From: Acanthamoeba castellanii str. Neff
Lineage: Eukaryota; Discosea; Longamoebia; Acanthamoebidae
Length of the DNA: 64,000 nt
Direction of reading: 5' to 3'
Assembly: GCF_000313135.1 (NCBI RefSeq)
Contig: NW_004457654.1
Coordinates: 380,210 to 444,209 of the forward strand
Shown here: positions 55,791 through 64,000 of the stretch, piece by piece
Layout of the letters: each line of letters opens with the position of its first letter
Numbering within the stretch: the stretch's first letter is position 1
The notes under the pieces: generated by a model
What the model saw: only the letters and a program-made list of their open reading frames with translations
Told to the model about the DNA's origin: nothing
The model's database searches: none
Translations under genes and position numbers: made by a program

Positions 55791-58700
55791 ATGTCTTCAC
55801 TGCAATCGGAACAAAGGAGGAGAAAGAGCCCCGAACCCAGCACCTCGTCCTCTTCGTCTTCTTCTTCTTCAAAGAGATCCCGCCTTGACGATCGGCCATC
55901 TTCACCTTCGCTCAAGAGGAAATTTGAGAGCGGAGCATCTGGGTCCTCAAGCCCCTTCGCCTCGCCCACCCCATCACCTTCCAAAAAATCGAAGCACACG
56001 AACATGGCCACAAAGCTGAACGGATCGTCAAATGGAGGTCTGAGGAACAGTGCTGGCAGCAAACCTGTCAAAAAGCTTGTAATCCGTGGCCTTAAGAGTG
56101 CGTCTAGCTGCTGTTGCAACATTTGCTTGCAGATGCTTGCGGGGGTGCACTAATCTCACCGTACTCTTTGCCTGCGCAGCATCGAAGGGGCTGCCTGACG
56201 ATTACGAGCAAAAGACATGGGAGAAGCTGCAGGCCGCCATCGCTGCCGTGCAGAACAAACAGGCCGTCCAGTATGGTGAAGAAGAGCTCTACAAGGTAGC
56301 TCACCCAGCTCATCCATCTCAGGCAGTTCTGTAGATCTTTTCTTCGACGAGTACCCATGAGCTCATGGTGTCGCATCCCGTCCATATGTACCCGTGCACA
56401 ATAGGCCACCGAGAACCTGTGCTCGCAGAAACTGGGAGCAGGACTCTACAGCAAGATCCAGGGCGAGTGCGAACGCCACATTCGCGCTCAGAAGGCCGCC
56501 CTGCAGCAGCTGGTTCGCACTCAAGAGCCGTCTAGCTTCCTCATCTCCGTGAACAACGTTTGGAACGACTACTGCCAGGCTATGGTACGTGCCGGGCCGT
56601 GGTGGATCCGTGTTCGCTCAGGTGGCCATATTTGCTTGAAATCCTGACCACCTTCGCTTTCTCCGTTGCGTGCAGTTTTACATCCGCAGCATATTCTTGT
56701 ATCTGGACCGCACATACGTGATCCAGACAGCAGGCGTCAGTTCGCTGTGGGATCTGGGCCTCCAGCTGTGGCGCGACAACGTCATCGCCGACTCAGAGGT
56801 GGAGAAGAAGCTCATCGTCGGCCTGCTCAGCCTCGTCGAGCGCGAGAGAGACGGCGAGATGGTGGAGCGGGACTTGATCAAGAATCTCATTCGCATGCTG
56901 GCTTCCATTGGCGTCTATGCCGAGCGATTCGAGAGGAGCTTCGTCGTAGCCACTGGCAAATACTATTCGCAAGAGGTACGCTCCTCTGCAGATAGGTGGG
57001 TGCTTCCCCTTACCTTCAGCTGGTCTCACACGCGTGCGCTTGGCAGTCGGCGCGTCTGCTAGCGGATATGGAGATGGCGGACTACTTGGCCCACGCGGAG
57101 GAGCGACTGGTGCAGGAGGAGCAGAGAGTGACACACTACCTGGAACCCTCCACGCGACGTCCGCTGCTCACCGCCGTGGAGAATGCCCTCATTGCCGCCC
57201 ACGCCGACGGCATTCTCCAGAAGGGATTCGACCGTCTCGTCGACCAAGGCCGAGTTGCGGTACGTGCCTCGTCGCCAAGTTGTCGCCTTCCTAAAAGCTT
57301 ACTAATCAAGCCGTGCATTGTTTATGGTCAGGATCTCGCCCGGCTCTACACACTCTTCTCCCGAGTACAGAGCCTGCCCTTGGTGCGAGTCGCTTTCAAC
57401 ACACACATCAGGGCTGCCGGAGCTGAGATCGTAAATGATGCGGAGAGGGACAAGACGATGGTCCCTACGCTGCTGGAACTCAAGGTGCGCCGCGCAACCC
57501 ACCCTCGCGACAAATTTGTCTCAGACCTGCCCACCTCACCGAGGACATGCTGTGTGAGCGCAGACCAAGCTGGATACCATCTTGCGAGACTCGTTCCACT
57601 CGACAGACATATTCGCGCACGCCATGAAGGAGGCCTTCGAACATTTCATCAACACCCGAGAAAACAGACCCGCTGAGCTCATCGCCAAGTTTGTCGACGC
57701 CAAGCTCAAGGTAATGCCACTTTTGTGGGCTCTTCGTGAGTCTCCTCCCGTTACTCACAATCGTTCTATGCTGCAGGCTGGCAACAAAGCGGCTACCGAA
57801 GAGGAGCTCGAAGCGTTGATGGATCGTGTCATGGTGCTGTTCAGGTTTATCAACGGCAAAGACGTGTTCGAGGCCTTCTACAAGAAGGATCTCGCCAAGC
57901 GACTCCTCCTGGGCAAGAGTGCGTCGATCGACGCCGAGAAGTCGATGATCTCCAAGCTCAAGACCGAGTGCGGCAGCGGCTTCACCTCGAAGCTGGAGGG
58001 CATGTTCAAGGATGTGGAGTTGTCGAAGGACATCATGATCTCCTTCCGCCAGTCTCGCCAGGCTCAAGAGGTTGGTTACACCTCCGCTCTGGCCTTCTTC
58101 TTTCATTGTGCAAGTTTAATTTGCCCCGGTGGAGACTGACCCGTTTTGTGATTGTGTCGGACTATCTAGCTGAAGGACCTGGAGGTCAACGTGAGCGTTC
58201 TGACGACTGGCTACTGGCCTGCCTACACTCCGCTTGACATCAAGCTGCCGCCGCAGCTGGCCCACTGCCAGGATGTCTTCCGAGCGTTCTACTTGGGCAA
58301 GTACCAGGGCCGCCGCCTGTTCTGGCAGCACACCCTCGGTCACACGGTCCTCAAGGCCTTCTTCCCCAAGGTACGGCTGTCGTAGCACTCCCCTCCGCAC
58401 CCAGCAGCGTTCCCCTGCGCCGCCATCCGCTTACATTATAGCATACCCACAGGGACGCAAAGAGCTGGCTGTGTCGTTGGTACAGACGGTGGTGATGCTT
58501 CTCTTCAACGACACCAAGTCGATCTCGTACAAGGACATTGCCGAGGCCACGGGCATCGAGCAGAAGGAACTGAAGCGGACGCTGCTCTCTCTCGCATGCG
58601 GCAAGGTGCGCCCACTGACGAAGGAGCCCAAGGGCAAGGAGGTGGGCGATGACGACGTCTTCAACTTCAACGACGACTTCCGCCACAAGCTCTACCGCAT

Positions 58701-59158
58701 CAAGGTCAACTCTATTCAGATGAAGGAGACCGTACGCCCGCCCTCATCTCCAACCAGCTCACACCTGCTACTCACCGTCACTCTTTCATGGCGCTGGCCC
58801 ACAACGTAACCTGATAACAGGAGGAGGAGAACACAAAGACAAAGGAGAGCGTGTTCCAGGACCGACAATTCCAGATCGACGCTGCCATCGTGCGCATCAT
58901 GAAGACCAGGAAGACCCTCACGCACAACCAGCTCATGGCCGAGCTCTATCAGCAGCTCAAGTTCCCGCTCAAGGTATCATTCCAACCCCTTCCCCATGCA
59001 TTTCCTTCTCTCTGTTGGTTGACGACAGACGTGGTCTAAACTCATACTGTGACACCTGACAGCCTGCGGATGTGAAGAAGCGAATCGAGAGCTTGATCGA
59101 CAGAGAGTACCTGGAGCGCGACCCGAAGAACACCGCCATCTACAACTACCTGGCGTGA
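55791..59158 (+). CDS. CUL4: Cullin-4
   Basis: ATG at 55791 ([17 protein letters not shown]). The N-terminal extension of about 75 residues is Ser rich and basic with NLS-like clusters. It then follows CUL4 closely: [195 protein letters not shown] and [11 protein letters not shown]. The winged-helix end has [20 protein letters not shown] (neddylation Lys in IMK) and [15 protein letters not shown], ending at TGA 59156-59158. It is the scaffold of CRL4 ligases with DDB1 and a RING protein. About eleven introns; roughly 800 residues, as usual. Confidence 0.96.
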
Positions 59159-59463
59159 TCCTTCGTCTTCAACTGCTTGCTTCTTTGTTGTCTCTTTTCT
59201 TTTTTTGTAAATTGACCCGTTTTACGCGCATACCAAGCATTTCAGAGCGCATTATTGCGGCAGCGCAGAACAAATCAAAGAAGCAACGGCCTTGATCCTT
59301 GCGCACGCAACAGCCCTAGCCTTCCATTCAATTTGCCCAGGTCGCAAGAGTAGAGTGGCTTCTCATTCATCAGTTTCTTTGGTAAGAAACATTTGACATT
59401 TTGTTATCGCAATCCAAAGCGGTGTGACTTCCAACGTGTGGCACGTTTTAATGCATTTACGTG
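59159..59463 (+). other. Spacer between CUL4 and the LRR-PP2C gene
   Basis: 305 bp: CUL4 3' UTR and promoter of the next gene. The composition is mixed; no gene seen. Confidence 0.5.
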
Positions 59464-62400
59464 ATGGACAGAAGCAACAACGAGAGTCCAGTAACGAGAG
59501 ATCTGATCATGGGAGACGCGACTGAAGCGTTGGAGCAAGAGCTGGCGGCTTTGAAGGAGCAGCTGCTCGAATGGAAGGGTCGCTACGAAACGATTCACGA
59601 GGAGCGCCTCGCCCTCGAGCGCAAACTCAACGACGAGGTAAGGAGCAGCCTGCCCAACACAATCCACAGTTTCAATTTCACTTTTTGTGATTGCCTCCAG
59701 CAATCGTTTTTCATTTGATTATTTGTTTGATTATTTGCCCTCTCTTTATTTTATTAAGCTTTTTTAATTTTAATTTTATTTCTCTTTTTCTGTGGGGCAG
59801 GTGTCGCCTACGCCTGCCGCGCCTGGAGCCGGCAAGGCCGAAGAAGAGGAGGAGAACGCCAAGACCGCCGAGAGCGCGCAGCCGGACAGACCCCGCGGCA
59901 GGGTTGCGCCTCCAGCCATAGTCGGAAGAGAGCGTGTGTCGTCAGTGTCGGGTACGTTTTTCGCCTCAACTACGCTCGGCCTGCACGGTGCACATGCTGC
60001 TTGACGCTCCAGCCCATGGTTCTCTGATCACCCTAACGCATGGCGCCTACGATCTCGATTGCTCTGCTTTCCGCAAAAACAGAGGAGGTCTTCGCGACTC
60101 CCGTGCCACTCACCGAAGCGCCCGCGCGTCCTCCTCCTCGAGTGGCGCCGCCACGCCCAGGTTCTGGTTCGTGGCCGGTCCCCTTCTAAACGTTTGTTGG
60201 CCGTACACGCGAGAGCAAATCACTAATCGGGCACCTCCCTTGAACACAAACCACACCACACGCAATCATACCATCAGGCACGCGCGTGCCAGTGCTGGAT
60301 CGATCGAAGAAGGAGCTCAAGGAGTGGGACCCGGTGGAGATTCTTGGAAAGAAATGGCTCAAGAAGTTGTACCTCTTCCAAAACCACCTCGCCACCATCC
60401 CGGCCGAAATCGCTGAGTTCACCGAGCTGCAGGTGCGTGCCGGACTCCTCTTTCCTCTTTTTCTTTCCTTCATCGCCTTCTTGCTGACCTGACGAATGAA
60501 TGTTTCGACGACGGGGCTGTCCAGGCGCTGGACCTCAAGTACAACCGCATCAAGGAGTGGCCCACCGCCCTCTGCTCGGTGACCACCCTTGCCGAGCTGC
60601 TTCTCGCTGGCAACCGCGTTCGAAGCTTCCCTCCCGCCGACGACGTACGCATGACCACTCAGACTTATTTCCACAACCAGGCTCTCACGCCTCTGCCGAG
60701 GCGCCCGTATTGCGTGCGTTGAATAATTAATCTATTGATTGATGGGGTGCGTGTGCAGATGGCCAAGCTTGCCGCGTTGAAGAAGCTCGACCTGTCGCAA
60801 AACGGGCTCCGCGAGTTCCCCGAGGCCCTGTGCTCCCTCCCCGCCCTGGCCGACCTGGCTCTCGACCGCAACTACCTCGAGGGCCTCTCCCCCGCCATTG
60901 GTCACCTCTCCTCCCTCACCCGCCTCAGGTTTGTCCCACTCCCTTTCCATCGAAGTCTGTCGACAGTGCCCTCGCTCCTTGCACAGAAGTGTTGATGGTG
61001 CTTCTTTTCTTTTGTGTCGACATACAGCATCAAGGCGAACAGCCTCAAGTCGCTGCCCGAGGAGCTGTGCGATCTCGAGTACCTACAGGAGCTGTGCATC
61101 GCTGACAACCAAGTCACATCGCTTCCCGAGGTACGATCGGCCTGCTTCTTGGCCTTGCACATGCCCGTGTGAGGGGCAAACCTAAGGCGGCACGCACGCA
61201 CGCACACCAGGGACTGGGCAAGCTTGTGAATCTGCAAAAGCTGGACATTTCGGAGAACGCCATCACGGCGCTGCCCGCCGACGTGTCGGGTCTCACCGCC
61301 CTGCAGAAGCTGAACGCCAAGCGCAATAAGATTGAGTGCATTCCCGAAAGCGCCACCGTCACCGAGACCGGCGGCTTCTATTCTCTCACCGAGCTCAACC
61401 TCGCCCACAACCAGGTGCTCCCCCGATCTCATTTTCTTTTCTTTTCTTTAGAAATCTGTAATCGCAGCCTAATAATACAACAACAAAATCTGCAGTTGGA
61501 GTCTTGGTCGTCTGCGCTGTGGACGAGCGAGGCGCTGCAGGTGGTCAATCTGACCGCCAACCGCCTGCCTGAGGTGCCTGCAGAGATCAGCTACCTCTAC
61601 AACCTCACCCACCTGCACCTCAATGCCAACCGCATCACCGTTGTCGCCAACGAACTGGGCCAGCTGGCTGCCCTCGATACGCTCGAACTCAGCTTCAACG
61701 ATTTGGAGGCCGTGCCCGCCGACCTAGGCTATCTTGCCGCCCTGCGCGTGCTCTCCCTGGGCTACAACCGCCTATCGGGTGAGGCCCTGCCCGACCTATC
61801 AGCTCTCTCCGCGCTCGAGCAGCTCTTCCTCGCCGGCAATCCTCTCCAGCACGTGCCCGGATGGGTCGGGTCGCTACCAGCCCTGTCCCAGCTTCACCTC
61901 CACCTGGTGCGCCCCTCTTCCCTCCTTTTCACGGGCGAGAACGCGCCAGGCCACGGCCTCTATTTGGTACCAGGGGTTGCGAGCGTACTGACCCTCTCTT
62001 CATTCGGTGCGTGCTGCAACCCAAGGCGGAACTCGAGGAGCTGCCTGAGGAGCTGTGCGGCCTCCCTTCACTACAGTACCTCGACGTCTCCGGCAATAAG
62101 GTAATGAACCACTTTTCACTTTTCCTATTTACGAACAGAATCCTGGACCCGACCTCTTTCCGAAAAGAGCTTAGATTATTTTTTTCCTTTTATCTTTATC
62201 TTTCCTAGCAACGTAACGCGCCATGCTCGTTACCCAGGTTGCTGGTTGGTTGTTATTGACCAGGATTTCTTTTTCTCGATTCTTCTTTCTCTTGTGTGTG
62301 TGTGTACTTTCTTTCATCGTCAACAAACAGTTGAAGGCGCTTCCGGCCAAGCTGCCCGAGCTGTCGGGCCTGCAGCGCCTGATCGCGTGCCACAACGCGC

Positions 62401-63646
62401 TTGAGACCGAGGGGGTGCCCGACGGCGTCGACGACCTGCGCGAGCTCGAGGAAATCGATCTCTCCTACAACCAGCTCAAGACCGTGCCCGAATCGGTTCA
62501 CTACCTCAAGGACAGGGCGCACATCCTGCTGCAGGGCAACCCTCTCGATGAGGAGACCCTCCGATCCTACCACACCCACACCTGGACGCCCTCCAAGCGC
62601 TTCAAGGTACATATCTGATTTGATTTATTATCTATTTGATTTATTTTCGATTTGATTATCGTATTCTCTGTATCGGAATTGGATTGACTTTTTTTATAAA
62701 AAAGGTGTCGTCGGCGGAGATCATCGGGCGGCGACCGACGATGGAAGATGCGCTGTCGCTTCAGGGCCACTTCCAGGGCCGCGAGGACGTCGACTTCTTC
62801 GGCCTGTTCGACGGTCACGCCGGTCGCGGGGTGGCCGAGTACTGCGCCGACCACGTTCACACCGTTGTGCTCGACAAGCTCAAGGGCGGCTCCGACACCC
62901 AGGCCGCGCTCAAGGACTGCTGGGTCAACGTCAACTCTGGCTTGAAGGTACTCTTCCTCGAGACTTGCGCACGACACGCACACGCACCACCGCACACGCT
63001 CACATTCCTGTCGACATGAATTCGGTCGAACTCAGGCCCAACTCGATGGCGGAGATACGTCGCTACGGCATGCGGGCGCGACCGCGGTGGCTGCGGTGGT
63101 CGAGGGACAGCGCCTGATCGTCAGCAACGTGGGCGACAGCCGCGCCGTCGTCGGCCGCGCCGGCAAGGGCATTCGCATTTCCAAGGACCACAAGCCCAAC
63201 CTGCACGAGGAGGAGGAGCGGATCTTCAACCTGGGCGGTTACGTGGTGGGCGAGACGGCCCGCGTCAACGGTCAGCTCGCCGTCTCGCGTGCCATCGGCG
63301 ACTTTTACCTCCACCCCTACGTCAGGTAACCATCCCCCTCTCGCAGCGCGTGTCGTGTCGTGTGCGATCTCGTGTGCTGTGTGTTGTGTTGTGTTCTGTG
63401 CTAACGCACGTGCGCAAAACCAGCTTTGAGCCGCACGTGGCGTCGCTCGACCTCACGCCGGAGGACTCAGTGCTGATCATCGCCTGTGACGGCGTGTGGG
63501 ACGAGGTGGACGACGACACGGCCATCGAGCTGGCCGCCCAGGTCGCCTCGGCCGATCCGTTCGTCATCTCGTGCCGCATCAGGGACTACGCTTACCTCCT
63601 CGGCTCCGACGACAACATCTCCGTCATCACCATCCTCCTCAAGTGA
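59464..63646 (+). CDS. Leucine-rich repeat PP2C phosphatase (PHLPP-like)
   Basis: ATG at 59464 (MDRSNNESPVTRDLIMG). Residues about 20-60 form a coiled coil (LEQELAALKEQLLEWKGRYE), followed by a Pro/Ala-rich linker. About eighteen LRRs of the plant/SHOC2-like type follow, e.g. LYLFQNHLATIPAEIAEFTE, LDLKYNRIKEWPTALCSVTT, LDISENAITALPADVSGLTA and LHLNANRITVVANELGQLAA. A PP2C domain closes the protein: SAEIIGRRPTMEDALSLQG, FFGLFDGHAGRGVAEYCA, LIVSNVGDSRAVVGRAGKGI, QLAVSRAIGDFYLHPYV, LIIACDGVWDEVDDDTAIEL and GSDDNISVITILLK. All metal-binding Asp motifs (DGHAG, DGVWD, DDN) are present. It is a Mn/Mg-dependent Ser/Thr phosphatase targeted by the LRRs. Animal PHLPP has an extra PH domain that I do not see here. 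About twelve introns. Confidence 0.92.
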
Positions 63647-64000
63647 TGATGGTGGTCAATCAATCAACCGAGCCGGAGTCCACTCACCTCCCCTCTCCCC
63701 TCGCTCATGTACCTCAACCAACAACTCTCATCAACATCACCGTTGGCGTGTCGTGTGCTGTGTCGTGTACGTGTCTTGTGTGTCGGTTCCTGGGTTGGAG
63801 CACAACAGACGCTTTCGAAGCTGCCGAGCAGCCGCTGACGAGAAAGCGGGCGACGCCAAGTGTCACGGTGATGGGTGTGCTGGGGTACAAATAGCGGTGT
63901 GCTGGGGGAGCCCGAATGCGAGACAGTGACTGGTTGGAAAGGAACTCAAAAACAACATCAGCAAACAACAAACGAAAACAAACCCGGCAACAACAACAAC
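63647..64000. other. Downstream region at window edge
   Basis: 354 bp after the PP2C stop: 3' UTR and beyond. It ends in CAA-rich sequence (AACAACAACAAC). No gene supported. Confidence 0.5.

Noticed and set aside
1..64000. CRISPR arrays, prokaryotic operons, phage or viral genes
   Set aside because: No regularly spaced repeats with unique spacers, no Shine-Dalgarno-led gene strings, and every recognised gene is a spliced eukaryotic one.

Overview
The window looks like nuclear DNA of a free-living amoeba, most probably Acanthamoeba or a close relative. The grounds are densely packed GC-rich protein genes, several short GT-AG introns in most genes, donors that very often read GTAC(G), intron microsatellites, and an amoebozoan-like gene set (two DH-PH Rho exchange factors, a PH-RhoGAP, a frizzled-like receptor, an LRR-PP2C fusion). 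The genus is inferred; the eukaryotic gene structure is read directly. Gene models were joined by hand from open frames and splice signals, so terminal exons are the least certain parts.

Layout. 1-11.3 kb: 3' part of an unrecognised helical protein (+), a secreted-type membrane protein (-), WDR53 (-) facing DSCC1 (+) across a 114-bp shared promoter, tRNA pseudouridine synthase TRUB1 (+), and an unknown gene with an apparent frame break (+). 11.3-19.3 kb: a FUSC-type exporter and a DH-PH RhoGEF (both -). 19.5-23.6 kb: DCN1 and a ZZ-finger dual-specificity phosphatase (+). 23.9-33.2 kb: three copies of a tRNA-Gly(GCC)/tRNA-Ser(GCT) cassette surrounding a zinc-finger/F-box-like gene (-), CTP synthase (-), eIF4E (+) and ribosomal protein eS24 (-), plus an AT-rich, gene-free island with a possible copia remnant. 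33.2-39.9 kb: frizzled-like seven-helix receptor and ALG9 mannosyltransferase (both -). 40.1-46.9 kb: TCTP, eS25 (+), a small one-helix protein (-), and lipin phosphatidate phosphatase (+). 46.9-54.4 kb: F-box protein (-), PH-RhoGAP whose arginine finger appears lost (+), UBZ4/RING-H2 protein (+), second DH-PH RhoGEF (-). 54.5-64 kb: an ARF GTPase pseudogene, CUL4 (+) and a PHLPP-like LRR-PP2C phosphatase (+).

Functional themes. Ubiquitin: CUL4, the neddylation factor DCN1 and WDR53 (a known DDB1-CUL4 receptor) fall in one window, with an F-box and a RING protein. Small-GTPase signalling: two RhoGEFs, a RhoGAP-fold protein and a dead ARF copy. Translation: eIF4E, eS24, eS25, TCTP, TRUB1 and six tRNA genes. 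Lipid, nucleotide and glycan metabolism: lipin, CTP synthase, ALG9. I see no prokaryotic operon, CRISPR array, virus or intact transposon. The most unusual features are the inverted tRNA cassettes, first exons consisting only of the start codon, and the pseudo-GAP.
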